The notes: generated by a model from the letters alone, not told the origin. A stretch of DNA of 64,000 bases from WTGA01 sp965214055 (GCA_965214055.1 OZ243931.1:682001-746000), one strand, 5' to 3'; positions 36,013 through 45,653 are shown, counted from the first letter of the stretch. Numbers and translations are program-made.

Positions 36013-37920
36013 ATGATAAAGCTCAGTAAAATTGGATTGCGGCGTGGTCCCCGGTTGCTGTTCGAGAACGCAGACATTGAATTCAAAAACCGGGACAGGG
36101 TGGGACTGATCGGTGACAATGGCAGCGGCAAATCGAGCCTGCTTTCCATGATTTCCGGTTCACTCAGTCCGGACCAGGGCGAACTGCATATCCCGTCAGG
36201 CACGCGGATTGCCCAGGCCGCCCAGGAAACTCCAGACAATGACCGGAGCGCTTTGGACCATGTGCTCGATGGCGATGCGGAATTCAGGCAAGTGGAATCC
36301 GCCTTGAGCCGGGCCGGGGACCGGGAAGACCACGACACCGCATGGCTGCACAGCCGCATGGACGAGATTGATGGATATCGCGCTTCCTCCCGGGCCAGCC
36401 GACTGCTGTCAGGTCTCGGTTTCAACCCCGCCGAGCACAATCGGGCAACCCGCACCTTTTCCGGGGGCTGGCGGGTCCGGCTGAACCTGGCACAGGCCCT
36501 CATGTGTTCGTCGGACCTGCTGCTGCTTGACGAGCCCACCAACCATCTGGACCTGGATACCATTGTCTGGCTGGAAGAGTGGCTGAACAGGTACCCGGGG
36601 ACACTCATTGTCGTTTCCCACGACCGGGAATTCATTGATTCGACCTGCCAGCGAATCCTGCACATCGAAAACCATGGAATCCGTGTTTACACGGGAAACT
36701 TTACCCGGTTCGAACAGCAACGGGCCCAATGGCTGGCCGGCAGGCACAGCACCTATGAGAAGCAACGCAAACAAATGGAACACATGGAACGTTTCATTCG
36801 CCGTTTCAGGTACAAGGCAAGCAAGGCCCGCCAGGCACAAAGCCGTATCAGGATGCTGGAAAAAATGCAGGTCGTCCTGCCCGCCCATTGTGATTCTCCC
36901 TTTCAGTTCTCGTTCCGGCCCTGCAGCAGGGTCTCGGACCCCATTTTGACACTTGAGCAGGTGAATGCGGGGTATGACGGCAACGAGGTACTGCATCAAA
37001 CCAGTCTGTCCCTCGCCAACGGCGACCGTATCGGGCTGCTGGGTCCCAATGGTTCGGGCAAGTCCACCCTGATCAAGGTTCTCGCAGGAGAACTGGAGGT
37101 GATGTCAGGGAACCGGGTCACGGCCAAACACCTGCGTATCGGGTACTTTGCACAGCACCAGCTCGACCAGCTCGACCCCGAGCTGTCCCCAATGCAGCAG
37201 TTCCAGCAGCGATACCGGCAATGCACGACCCAGGAGATCAGGAAGTATCTGGGCGGGTTCGGTTTCAGGGGTGAGCGGGTCAACGAGCCCATAGGGCGGT
37301 TTTCGGGGGGTGAAAAAGCCCGCCTTGCCCTTTCCCTCATCATTTTCCACCGCCCCAACCTGCTGTTACTGGACGAGCCCACCAATCACCTGGACATGGC
37401 AATGCGGCATGCACTGGGCATCGCCATGCAGGACTACGAGGGAGCAATCATCCTGGTGTCCCATGACCGAAACCTGATCAACAGCGTGACCGATGAACTG
37501 TGGATTCTCCAGCAGGGCCGACTGGAAGAATTTCACGATGACATGAAATCGTATCTCCAGCGATTGAAACAGGCCAGCAGGGCTCGTCTCATGGACAATG
37601 ATCCCTTGCCGGGAACCACCCGAACGTCAAAACCAAACAGGAAAAAACGCCGGCAGGTGAAGGCACAGCTCCGGCAGCAACTCAAACCCAAACGGGAGTT
37701 GATTCGCAGGCTGGAACAGGAGATGAAACGGATTCAGGGCAGAATGAATGAACTGGAAAGGATTTTGATGGACCCCCGGACCTATGAACGGGAAAGTACA
37801 GCGGACCTGGCCGCTCTGGCCCGGGAAAAATCAGGCCTGGAACAGGACCTCGCCCAAATTGAATCCCGGTGGTATGACGCCAGTGAAGACATGGAGGCAC
37901 TGGAACACTCCCTCGGATAA
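36013..37920 (+). CDS. ABC-F family ATPase (YheS/Uup-like)
   Basis: A 635-residue soluble protein with two ABC cassettes and no membrane part. First cassette: GDNGSGKSS, FSGGWRVRLNLAQA, LLLDEPTNHLDLDT. Second: GPNGSGKST, FSGGEKARLALSL, LLLDEPTNHLDMAM. Between them is a basic helical linker (RYKASKARQAQSRIRMLEKM), the P-site tRNA interaction motif of ABC-F proteins, and the C-terminus (~540-635) is a charged coiled coil. It likely acts on stalled ribosomes. The start at 36013 begins the first strand; the frame before it is not coding. It converges on typA. Confidence 0.94.
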   Translation: MIKLSKIGLRRGPRLLFENADIEFKNRDRVGLIGDNGSGKSSLLSMISGSLSPDQGELHIPSGTRIAQAAQETPDNDRSALDHVLDGDAEFRQVESALSRAGDREDHDTAWLHSRMDEIDGYRASSRASRLLSGLGFNPAEHNRATRTFSGGWRVRLNLAQALMCSSDLLLLDEPTNHLDLDTIVWLEEWLNRYPGTLIVVSHDREFIDSTCQRILHIENHGIRVYTGNFTRFEQQRAQWLAGRHSTYEKQRKQMEHMERFIRRFRYKASKARQAQSRIRMLEKMQVVLPAHCDSPFQFSFRPCSRVSDPILTLEQVNAGYDGNEVLHQTSLSLANGDRIGLLGPNGSGKSTLIKVLAGELEVMSGNRVTAKHLRIGYFAQHQLDQLDPELSPMQQFQQRYRQCTTQEIRKYLGGFGFRGERVNEPIGRFSGGEKARLALSLIIFHRPNLLLLDEPTNHLDMAMRHALGIAMQDYEGAIILVSHDRNLINSVTDELWILQQGRLEEFHDDMKSYLQRLKQASRARLMDNDPLPGTTRTSKPNRKKRRQVKAQLRQQLKPKRELIRRLEQEMKRIQGRMNELERILMDPRTYERESTADLAALAREKSGLEQDLAQIESRWYDASEDMEALEHSLG

Positions 37921-37957
37921 CATCCAGCCAGGCAACCCGGTCTGTCACCCCCGGCCA

Positions 37958-39799
37958 TTACGGGTTGTCCCGGGTTCGGGTTTTCAGCTTCCGGGCAAAC
38001 CGGCGCCTTTCAACCTCTTTCAGTTGTTTCTTTCGGACCCGTATGTCCCCGGGGGTAATTTCCACGAGTTCATCGTCATCAATGAATTCAACCGCATATT
38101 CAAGGGTTAACCGGACAGGGGGCTCCAGCACCACCGCATCATCCTTCCCCGCCGCCCGGATATTGGTCAGTTGCTTGCCCTTTAGCGGATTGACCACCAG
38201 GTCGTTGTCCCGGGCGTGTATCCCGATGATCTGGCCTTCATAGACCTCAGCATTGGGATGAATGAACAGGCGTCCCCGTTCCTGAAGATTGAACAGGGCA
38301 AACGCCAGGGCCTTTCCATTTGCCATGGAAACCAGTGTACCGCAGCGACGATTGGCAATTTCACCTTTGGCCACCGGCGCATACTCATCAAAAACATGAT
38401 AGATCAAACCCGTTCCCGAGGTCCGCGTCATAAACTCGGTGTGAAACCCGATCAATCCCCGGGACGGAATTTTGTACAGCAGCCGGACCCTGCCCCGGTC
38501 CCCTGGCTGCATGTCCTGCAATTTTCCGCCTCGACCGCCGAGGGTTTCCATAATCCCACCCTGACTGGATTCTTCCACGTCGATGCTGAGCTCTTCCCAT
38601 GGCTCGTGCAGCACGCCATCAATCCGCCTGTAGATGGCCCGGGGCCGGGACACCGCCATTTCATAGCCCTCCCTGCGCATGGTCTCCAACAGAATCGTCA
38701 GGTGCAGTTCTCCCCGTCCGGAAACCGCAAATACATCCGCATCTTCGGTTGGCTCGACTCGCAGGGCGACATTGTGAATCGCTTCTTTTTCCAGGCGTGC
38801 ACCCAACTGGCGGGACGTAACGAATTTACCGTCCCGCCCGGAAAACGGGGACGTATTGACCTGGAAGTTCATGCGTACGGTGGGTTCATCCACTCGCATG
38901 GATGGCAATGCGTCCGGGAATGACGGGTCACACAGGGTATCCGAAATGCCCAGGTCCTCGACCCCCGTAACCGCAATAATATCCCCGGCACCCGCCCCGG
39001 CCATTTCCCGCTTTTCCAGCCCGTGAAAACCGAAAATCTGCAGAACCCGGCCCATCCTTTTCCCGCCTCCGGCATCGACAATCATGACCGGGGATTTCGG
39101 ATCGATCCGACCACGGGTTACCCGGCCGATGCCGATCGTGCCCACATATTGTGAATAATCCAGGGAGGAAACCTGCATCTGGAAGGGACCTTCCGCATCC
39201 ACCCTGGGCGGAGGAACGTTGTGCACGATGGTTTCAAACAATACCCCCATGTCGTTGGTCTTCCGACCGGGTTCCAACGAGGCGTACCCTTCCAGGGAGG
39301 ATGCGTAGACCACCGGGAAATCCAGCTGCTCATCGGATGCGCCAAGCCGGTCAAACAGGTCAAAGGTCTGGTCGAGAACCCAGTCCGGTCTCGCGCCATC
39401 ACGGTCGACCTTGTTGAGGACAACAATGGGTTTCAAGCCATGGGAAAATGCCTTCTGGGTGACAAACCGGGTCTGGGGCATTGGTCCCTCCACCACATCC
39501 ACCAGCAGCAGCACGGAGTCCACCATGGACAGAACCCGCTCCACTTCGCCACCAAAATCCGCATGTCCAGGCGTATCCACGATATTGATACGGAAATTTT
39601 TCCATTGGACCGATGCGTTCTTGGAAAGAATGGTAATGCCGCGTTCCTTTTCAAGATCATTGGTGTCCATGACCCGTTCCACGGGACCATACCGCTCCCC
39701 CAGGGTCCCGGACTGCTGCAGCAGGCGGTCCACCAGCGTGGTCTTGCCATGATCGACGTGGGCGATAATGGCAATGTTCCTGATTTGTTCTATGGACAA
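37958..39799 (-). CDS. typA: Ribosome-binding GTPase TypA/BipA
   Basis: A 613-residue translational GTPase. G1 is AHVDHGKTTL, G2 RGITILSK, G3 DTPGHADFGGEV, and G4 VLNKVDRDGARP. Domains II, III/V and the BipA-specific C-terminal domain follow; the C-terminus is strongly basic. It assists 50S assembly and stress or cold adaptation. The best start is a TTG at 39797-39799 giving the N-terminus MSIEQIRNIAIIAHVDHGKT, matching the family; no ATG fits. Monocistronic, with a dioxygenase gene 33 nt upstream in the same direction. Confidence 0.95.
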   Translation of the reverse strand: MSIEQIRNIAIIAHVDHGKTTLVDRLLQQSGTLGERYGPVERVMDTNDLEKERGITILSKNASVQWKNFRINIVDTPGHADFGGEVERVLSMVDSVLLLVDVVEGPMPQTRFVTQKAFSHGLKPIVVLNKVDRDGARPDWVLDQTFDLFDRLGASDEQLDFPVVYASSLEGYASLEPGRKTNDMGVLFETIVHNVPPPRVDAEGPFQMQVSSLDYSQYVGTIGIGRVTRGRIDPKSPVMIVDAGGGKRMGRVLQIFGFHGLEKREMAGAGAGDIIAVTGVEDLGISDTLCDPSFPDALPSMRVDEPTVRMNFQVNTSPFSGRDGKFVTSRQLGARLEKEAIHNVALRVEPTEDADVFAVSGRGELHLTILLETMRREGYEMAVSRPRAIYRRIDGVLHEPWEELSIDVEESSQGGIMETLGGRGGKLQDMQPGDRGRVRLLYKIPSRGLIGFHTEFMTRTSGTGLIYHVFDEYAPVAKGEIANRRCGTLVSMANGKALAFALFNLQERGRLFIHPNAEVYEGQIIGIHARDNDLVVNPLKGKQLTNIRAAGKDDAVVLEPPVRLTLEYAVEFIDDDELVEITPGDIRVRKKQLKEVERRRFARKLKTRTRDNP

Positions 39800-39832
39800 G
39801 TGGAAGAAATGGTGTCGGTGAGCGAAAGAATG

Positions 39833-40618
39833 CTACCGCTGTACCCAGGGGTCCAGGCAGTCGTCTTCCACTGCCTCCACAGCGGTAAAGTCCCGGTGAT
39901 GCTTGAAATCCGGTCGCGTCAAATTGTGGCCGGCGTTGGAAACCGGATTCACAATCAGCGAGAAAATGGACCGTTCCCAGGGAGAGATATTGGAACCCGA
40001 TGCATGCAACAGGGTATCATGAAAAATCAAGGCCGTTCCCGGGCTGCCGATGGCCGAAAACAACCCGCGCTCATTGGCGAGGGCCCTCACCCGTTCATGG
40101 TCCACCACCCACAGGGGATAACTCGTCGATTCCGTGTCCAGCCGGACACTGGCCAATCCCTTTTTGTGGGAGCCCGGAATAAAATAAAGCGGTCCATTGA
40201 ATTCGGTGACCTCGTCCAGGAAAACATGGAGATTCAGGGCCAGGGGTTTTTCCACGCCGTCCTCCCGATGGTGGGTCGCAAAATCGTAATGCCATTGCCA
40301 TGGCTCTCCGCTGAAGGCCCCTTTGATATTGATCTTGACCTGCTGAATATAAAAGGGCTCCCCCAGTATCTGGGTGGCCGGATCAATCAACCGGGGATGG
40401 CGGACGAAAACATTCAACACGGCATCGCGGGCATGCAGTCCCATGGAGGTTCTCACCAGACCCGAGGATTTTTCAATGATATTCCCGGGATGCGGTTCAG
40501 CCATCAGGCCGGACAACCTTCCCTGCACAACCTCCACTTCCCGTTTGGAAAACAGTCCGGGCAATACCAGGTACCCCTCTTCATCCAGCCGGTCTAATTG
40601 TTGGTCACTGAGCTGCAT
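39833..40618 (-). CDS. Fe(II)/2-oxoglutarate dioxygenase, PhyH family (ectoine-hydroxylase-like)
   Basis: A 261-residue PhyH-type enzyme. The iron ligands are His and Asp in WQWHYDFATHHREDG plus a distal His in IFHDTLLHASGSN; the segment around FNGPLYFIPGSHKKG is also conserved. The HxDF-x-T-x-H context closely recalls EctD, which hydroxylates ectoine at C5, but it is shorter than EctD and there are no ectABC genes nearby. Alternatives are hydroxylation of another compatible solute or amino acid. It lies upstream of typA and is divergent from creatinase with 309 bp between them. Confidence 0.85.
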   Translation of the reverse strand: MQLSDQQLDRLDEEGYLVLPGLFSKREVEVVQGRLSGLMAEPHPGNIIEKSSGLVRTSMGLHARDAVLNVFVRHPRLIDPATQILGEPFYIQQVKINIKGAFSGEPWQWHYDFATHHREDGVEKPLALNLHVFLDEVTEFNGPLYFIPGSHKKGLASVRLDTESTSYPLWVVDHERVRALANERGLFSAIGSPGTALIFHDTLLHASGSNISPWERSIFSLIVNPVSNAGHNLTRPDFKHHRDFTAVEAVEDDCLDPWVQR

Positions 40619-40762
40619 GGCTTAAAAATACACCCGGGAAATCATTTTCACAATACACAAGGGCGTGGAAACCCATGTTTACCTCCCGTGCTCTTCTATT
40701 TGCTTCTAACACATTTGCGTCCTGGCCCTTGAATCCCGGGGGCCATTGGAATATATTTCTTT

Positions 40763-40885
40763 GTGGCCTGATAGCGATGGCGTCGCCCCATGAGGCCACT
40801 GTGGAACCCGCTTCGGAGCGGTTTGCTGATTCCCCGAAACGGAGTTTCAAGACATCCTGTACGCCCGGATGAAACAACCCGGGCG
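40763..40885 (+). promoter_or_regulatory. Multi-helix structured leader upstream of creatinase (candidate cis-regulatory RNA)
   Basis: Several helices are packed in 123 nt ending 42 nt before the creatinase start. (1) A 7-bp stem, 40763-40769 with 40793-40799, enclosing a small inner hairpin (40774-40777 / 40783-40786). (2) AACC-C-GCT with AGCGGTT around a TCGG loop (40805-40823). (3) GAAAC/GTTTC (40836-40848). (4) A perfect 7-bp stem 40862-40868 with 40879-40885. No T-run follows, so control, if any, would be at translation. It does not fit a riboswitch class I can name. Orientation is inferred from nearness to creatinase; the minus strand would be the leader of the PhyH gene. The rest of 40619-40927 holds no gene. 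Confidence 0.4.
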
Positions 40886-40927
40886 AACTGTACCAGCATT
40901 CATCCGGATAATCCCAGGTGAATTTCG

Positions 40928-42148
40928 ATGAATGCAACCCCTTTCCGCCCGGAGTTCTTCACGCTCCACAACGGCGCCAGATCGCCCCTGCCATTTTCTG
41001 ACCAGGAATACCACAATCGGTTGTCCGCGCTCAGGAACCGAATGGATGAAACCGGTCTGTCCGCGGTTTTGCTGACATCCCGGCACAACATCGCCTATTT
41101 CTCAGGATTTCTGTATTGCGGTTTTGGCCGGCACTACGGCTGTGTGGTGACCCATCGGGACTGCATCACCATTTCGGCGAATATTGATTTCGGCCAGCCA
41201 GGGAGACGGAGCCATGGCGACCACCTCATCTATACGGACTGGAAACACGGCAATTACTGGCGCGCTGTCGTGCACGCCCTGGGAAGCCACCGACAGGTCG
41301 GTATCGAAGCGGACCACATGACACTGCAGTCCCGGGAGGAACTGGCAGGCATGGCAGCCGGGTACCGGTTTCAGGACATGAGCCGGGATATCATGCAACT
41401 GCGGATGATCAAGTCCGGGGAGGAAATTGCCCTGATCAGGGGGGGTGCACGCATCGCGGATCTTGGCGGCCAGGCCATTTTGGACAGTATCCGACCCGGC
41501 ATACGGGAAATCGATGTCGCCATGGCTGGACGGGATGCCATGGAAACCGCCATCGCAGCGGCATATCCGGACAGTGAGCTCAGGGATACCTGGGTCTGGT
41601 TTCAGTCCGGGATCAACACCGACGGCGCCCACAACCCGGTGACCACCCGGCGGCTTGAACCCGGTGATATCCTGAGCCTGAATGCCTTTCCCATGATCTG
41701 CGGATACTATACGGCGCTGGAAAGAACCCTGTTTCTGGGAGAGGTGGACAAGGCCTCGCTGGAAATCTGGCAGGGAAACGTGCAGGCCCATGAGCTGGGT
41801 CTGTCGCTGGTCCGGCCCGGAATCAGGTGTTCGGAAATCTGCGAACAGATCAACCAGTACCTGGAATCCGTGGGTTTGTTGCCGTACCGGACATTCGGGT
41901 ATGGCCACTCGTTTGGGTTGCTGTCGCACTATTATGGCAGGGAATCCGGCCTCGAGCTAAGAGAAGACATCGAGACCGTACTGGAACCCGACATGGTGAT
42001 TTCCATGGAGCCGATGCTGACCATCCCCGAAGGCCACCCGGGGGCGGGAGGATATCGCGAACACGATATTCTGGTGGTGACAGAAAACGGTGCAGACAAT
42101 CTCACCGGGTTTCCATACGGCCCGGAATTCAATGTGATCTGCGGTTGA
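40928..42148 (+). CDS. Creatinase (creatine amidinohydrolase)
   Basis: A 406-residue pita-bread enzyme that hydrolyses creatine to sarcosine and urea. The likeness to Pseudomonas creatinase extends along the whole chain, e.g. SISANIDFGQPGRR-type loop, SGINTDGAHNPVTTR with the catalytic His235 (His232 in the Pseudomonas enzyme), LSLNAFPMICGYYTALERTL, and RTFGYGHSFGLLSHYYGRE. Metal-peptidase ligands of M24 aminopeptidases are not all kept, as expected for creatinase. No creatininase or urease is in the window. The sarcosine formed would need a sarcosine oxidase; the DAO-type flavoenzymes elsewhere in the window are possible but unproven. Confidence 0.93.
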   Translation: MNATPFRPEFFTLHNGARSPLPFSDQEYHNRLSALRNRMDETGLSAVLLTSRHNIAYFSGFLYCGFGRHYGCVVTHRDCITISANIDFGQPGRRSHGDHLIYTDWKHGNYWRAVVHALGSHRQVGIEADHMTLQSREELAGMAAGYRFQDMSRDIMQLRMIKSGEEIALIRGGARIADLGGQAILDSIRPGIREIDVAMAGRDAMETAIAAAYPDSELRDTWVWFQSGINTDGAHNPVTTRRLEPGDILSLNAFPMICGYYTALERTLFLGEVDKASLEIWQGNVQAHELGLSLVRPGIRCSEICEQINQYLESVGLLPYRTFGYGHSFGLLSHYYGRESGLELREDIETVLEPDMVISMEPMLTIPEGHPGAGGYREHDILVVTENGADNLTGFPYGPEFNVICG

Positions 42149-42303
42149 TGGTTCGTGCTGAGGATCCGGTTGAGGGGTGTTTTCCGGTATAATCCCAAGG
42201 GCTCGGAAGGAACCAACGCCGGTCTGCCCGCCCCACAGGCAGGCCGGGTTGAACCGGTCGTACACCGACCCCCGAATTCACTTTCAATCTGGTACATCGA
42301 TTT

Positions 42304-43305
42304 ATGGATCCCATTACCCAGGGTGCCCTTGGTTCCGTAGCTTCCCAAAACCTTCCCCGCCGGGGAAATCTGTGGATCGCCGGAGTGCTGGGGTTTCTTT
42401 CCGGCATGGCGGCGGACCTGGACATCTTCATCCGTTCAGATACCGATCCCCTGCTGGCCATTGAATATCACCGACAGTTCACGCATTCCCTGGTTTTCAT
42501 TCCCTTCGGGGGCCTGGTTTGCGCTCTTGTATTTTACCTGTTGCTGGGCAGGCGCTGGCAGCTTTCCTTCAAGCAGACCTATATCACCTGTACGGCGGGC
42601 TATGCCACCCATGCCCTGCTGGATGCCTGCACCTTCTACGGCACCCAGTTGTTCTGGCCATTCAGCCACGCACGGGTCTCCTGGAACACCATTTCAATCA
42701 TCGACCCGATCTTTACCTTTCCCCTTCTTGGCCTGATTTTCCTTGCGGCCATCAAGCGGAATGTTCGCTATGCCCACCTCGCGGCGGCCTGGGTATTCCT
42801 GTATCTTTCATTCGGGATGGTTCAACGGGAACGGGTGGAAGCCGTCGGCCGGGAACTGGCGGCGTCACGGGGTCATGACCTGGTCCGGCTGGCGGTCCAG
42901 CCCAGCTTCGGCAACCAGGTGCTGTGGAGACTGATCTATGAAGCCGGGGATACCTTCCATGCGGATGGCATTCGTGCCGGACTGTCCACCCGGATTTACC
43001 CGGGAGAGTCCATCCCCAAACTGGATGTCTTCGAAACCTATCCCTGGCTTGATCCGGATTCCCAGCAAGCCAGGGATGTCGAGCGTTTTCGATGGTTTGC
43101 CGATGACTGGATTGCGGTGCACCCCCGCCATCCCAACCGCATCATGGACATCCGAAATTCCATGTTGCCCAACAAAATACAGGGGTTGTGGGCGATTGAC
43201 CTGGACCCGTCGGCACCGCTGGACAGTCATGTCGGGTATGACCACGAACATGACAATGAGGAAGGAACGTTCGACCGGTTTGTGGAGATGATTCGCGGGT
43301 TATAG
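42304..43305 (+). CDS. Membrane-bound YdjM-like (DUF457) metal-dependent hydrolase
   Basis: A 333-residue inner-membrane protein. The N-terminal half has about five helices carrying MDPITQGALGS, MAADLDIF, EYHRQFTHSLVF and GYATHALLDACT, the conserved Asp/His set of the YdjM/LexA-regulated hydrolase family. The C-terminal ~150 residues are soluble and may lie in the periplasm. Substrate is unknown; family members are linked to phospholipid or envelope maintenance. It follows creatinase after 155 bp and probably has its own promoter. No LexA box was identified. Confidence 0.85.
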   Translation: MDPITQGALGSVASQNLPRRGNLWIAGVLGFLSGMAADLDIFIRSDTDPLLAIEYHRQFTHSLVFIPFGGLVCALVFYLLLGRRWQLSFKQTYITCTAGYATHALLDACTFYGTQLFWPFSHARVSWNTISIIDPIFTFPLLGLIFLAAIKRNVRYAHLAAAWVFLYLSFGMVQRERVEAVGRELAASRGHDLVRLAVQPSFGNQVLWRLIYEAGDTFHADGIRAGLSTRIYPGESIPKLDVFETYPWLDPDSQQARDVERFRWFADDWIAVHPRHPNRIMDIRNSMLPNKIQGLWAIDLDPSAPLDSHVGYDHEHDNEEGTFDRFVEMIRGL

Positions 43306-43401
43306 ATTCACCAAAATGCCGGGAATGCGCCCTGTATCTCTGCCATGGTTATCTGCCATGGCTCCTGGTCGCCCTGTCCCATGCCGGCGTTCCGGTTGGC
43401 A

Positions 43402-44403
43402 CTACATGAGAAGAAATCCCCGTGCATAGGGGTCCCGTTCATCGATGCTGATTTGATTGTGACCGGTAATCCGTGCCCACCCGGAGATGGTTGGGACGAT
43501 GGCGGAATACCCGCCGACACGGGTCCTTTCAACGGCGCAACCGGTGAAAAGGCTGCCGATAATGCTTTCATGGACAAATTTCTGCCCCATTTCCAGTTCA
43601 CCCCTTGATTCCAGCTGGGCGACCCGGGCGGAGGTCCCCGTCCCGCAGGGAGAACGGTCGATGCCGCGGTCCCCATAAAACACGACATTCCTGGAGTCCG
43701 CATTCGGGTCTTTGGCCTCGTCTGTCCACATGACGTGACTGACCCGGCGGATGGTTTCATCCCCGGGGTGTACAAATTCCCGGACCTTGTTGACTTCATT
43801 GCGGACCACAGGGCTGAACCGCCGGACATCATCCACTGTAAATGTACCCAGTCCCCTGTAGTTTGCCTGGGGTTCCACGATGGCATAGAAGTTTCCTCCG
43901 TAGCTGACATCCAGGTTCAACCGGCCCAGCCCCGGCACCTCCACCGTGATATCCGTAGAGTGAACAAAGGAGGGGACATTCCGGATTTCAACGGAATCCA
44001 CATACTGGCCGCTTTGGGAATACCGGGCCTGGACAAGACCCGCCGGAGCATCCATTTTCAGGATCCCGGGGGTTTTCGGAACCACCAGGTTTTCTTCAAT
44101 GGCGACGGTGACCGTCCCAATGGTGCCGTGACCGCACATGGGGAGGCATCCGCTGACTTCAATGAACAGGACACCGATATCGCTTTCGCTGTCGGTTGGC
44201 GGGTACAAAATGGAGCCCGACATGGCATCATGACCACGCGGTTCAAACATCAGTCCGGTACGTATCCAGTCGTATTGCGCAAGAAAATGCTGGCGTTTAT
44301 CGCTCATGGTCGCTCCCTTCAGGGCTGGCCGGTTGGAAGTCACCACGCGCACCGGATTGCCGCAGGTGTGGGCATCCACACAATGGAAGATTGTACCGGT
44401 CAT
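43402..44403 (-). CDS. 4-hydroxyproline 2-epimerase / proline racemase family
   Basis: A 333-residue PLP-independent racemase. Both catalytic Cys are present: Cys90 in LPMCGHGTIG and Cys253 in DRSPCGTGTSA, together with the N-terminal DAHTCGNPVRV. This Cys/Cys form covers 4-hydroxyproline 2-epimerase and proline racemase, not the Thr-containing dehydratase. The operon partners (a D-amino-acid type dehydrogenase and a DapA-like protein) point to trans-4-hydroxy-L-proline as substrate, converted to cis-4-hydroxy-D-proline. The start overlaps the stop of the flavoprotein gene (ATGA). Confidence 0.9.
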   Translation of the reverse strand: MTGTIFHCVDAHTCGNPVRVVTSNRPALKGATMSDKRQHFLAQYDWIRTGLMFEPRGHDAMSGSILYPPTDSESDIGVLFIEVSGCLPMCGHGTIGTVTVAIEENLVVPKTPGILKMDAPAGLVQARYSQSGQYVDSVEIRNVPSFVHSTDITVEVPGLGRLNLDVSYGGNFYAIVEPQANYRGLGTFTVDDVRRFSPVVRNEVNKVREFVHPGDETIRRVSHVMWTDEAKDPNADSRNVVFYGDRGIDRSPCGTGTSARVAQLESRGELEMGQKFVHESIIGSLFTGCAVERTRVGGYSAIVPTISGWARITGHNQISIDERDPYARGFLLM

Positions 44404-45653
44404 GAATGGAAACGATGAATACTGAAAGGTTCAAGATGGATCCCGGGCTGCCTGTCCGCCACCAGCTGTGCGACCAGCTTCCCCGTGGTCGCGGCCATGG
44501 TCAGGCCTGCATGGCCATGACCAAAGGCATAATACACGTTTTCAAACCGTCCGGACCGTCCGATGACCGGCAGCGAATCCGGGGTTGCCGGTCGCTGCCC
44601 CATCCATTTTTCTCCACCCGTATCATCCAGGCCCGGCAGGTATCGGCGGGCGATCTCCACCAGCCTGTCGCTGCGACGGTAGTTTGGCGGAGCCTGGATA
44701 CCGGTGAATTCAGCCGCACCTCCAATACGCAATCCCTCCCCAATATTGGTCACCACAAATTTCTCTTCCCCGAATATGACTTCACGATTCAGCCTGATGC
44801 CGGGTCTCGGCAGGGTTGTATTGTACCCCCGCTCCGATTCCAGCAACACTTTCTCCCCCAGTTGTCGGCAGAACTTCCCGGACCATACCCCCGCAGCAAT
44901 GACGAAATGATCGGCGCGGAGGCATTCTCCATCCATGGTGGACAGGGTGTCCACCCGGGGTGTCGAGGGATTCACCGAAGCGATTTCCACTTGCCGTATC
45001 CGCCCACCGGACCGACAGAAATACCGGGCGAGGGAAGTGGCCAGACCATAGGGATCCGGGGTGCTGCACCACTGCGGGGTGTACATTCCATAGTGGGCGT
45101 TGTGGAGGGCCGGCTCGAATTCCCTGATTTCATCGAGACTGTGCAGAACCTGCACGGTCACCCCCATGGACTGTTTCAACTCCCATTCGTGCCGGTCCTT
45201 GTGCGCTTTTTTCCTTGACCGGTATACCGTGATGGCTCCATTTTCCACCAACAGGTGATCAAGACGGGTCCGGTGAAGCAACGCACGGGTGTCGGTGATG
45301 CTGGAGCGCAGAATCTCCGACAGTGCGTTCGCGGCTGCGGTCACCTGCTTCCATCCGCTGGCCCGCTGAAAATGCCACAACCAGGGAATCATCCTGGGGA
45401 AATGGATTGGGCGGATGAACAACGGTCCGTTGGGGTCCAGCAACCATCCCGGAACTTTCCAGAATACCCCGGGTACCGACGCCGGAACCACATCGGTAAA
45501 AGCAAAGCCCCCCGCGTTGCCTTTGGACGTCATGCTGCCCGGCGGCGCAGGATCGTACAGGGTCACCCGATAACCGCGTTCAAGCAGGTGTATGCCACAG
45601 CTGACACCGACGATGCCTGCCCCGATCACGGCACAATCCGGAGCCTCATTCAT
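44400..45653 (-). CDS. FAD-dependent D-amino acid dehydrogenase (D-hydroxyproline dehydrogenase-like)
   Basis: A 417-residue DAO-fold flavoprotein. Dinucleotide fold: CAVIGAGIVGVSCGIHLLERG; later FAD contacts VIAAGVWSGKF and the C-terminal YYAFGHGHAGLTMAATTG. The TSKGNAGGF segment is typical of DadA-like dehydrogenases. In the hydroxyproline route it would oxidise cis-4-hydroxy-D-proline to 1-pyrroline-4-hydroxy-2-carboxylate. The ATG at 45653 is preferred over a TTG seven codons upstream. The gene is coupled by a 4-bp overlap to the epimerase gene. Confidence 0.9.
   Translation of the reverse strand: MNEAPDCAVIGAGIVGVSCGIHLLERGYRVTLYDPAPPGSMTSKGNAGGFAFTDVVPASVPGVFWKVPGWLLDPNGPLFIRPIHFPRMIPWLWHFQRASGWKQVTAAANALSEILRSSITDTRALLHRTRLDHLLVENGAITVYRSRKKAHKDRHEWELKQSMGVTVQVLHSLDEIREFEPALHNAHYGMYTPQWCSTPDPYGLATSLARYFCRSGGRIRQVEIASVNPSTPRVDTLSTMDGECLRADHFVIAAGVWSGKFCRQLGEKVLLESERGYNTTLPRPGIRLNREVIFGEEKFVVTNIGEGLRIGGAAEFTGIQAPPNYRRSDRLVEIARRYLPGLDDTGGEKWMGQRPATPDSLPVIGRSGRFENVYYAFGHGHAGLTMAATTGKLVAQLVADRQPGIHLEPFSIHRFHS

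Noticed and set aside
39221..40597. 458-residue plus-strand frame opposite typA and the PhyH gene
   Set aside because: It spans two real genes on the other strand and their intergenic gap, which a true gene would not do; no domain recognised.
40605..40937. 110-residue minus-strand frame across the creatinase leader
   Set aside because: Locally protein-like, but it starts inside the creatinase gene start and overlaps the PhyH start, has no ribosome site and no recognised domain. The hairpins explain the region better.
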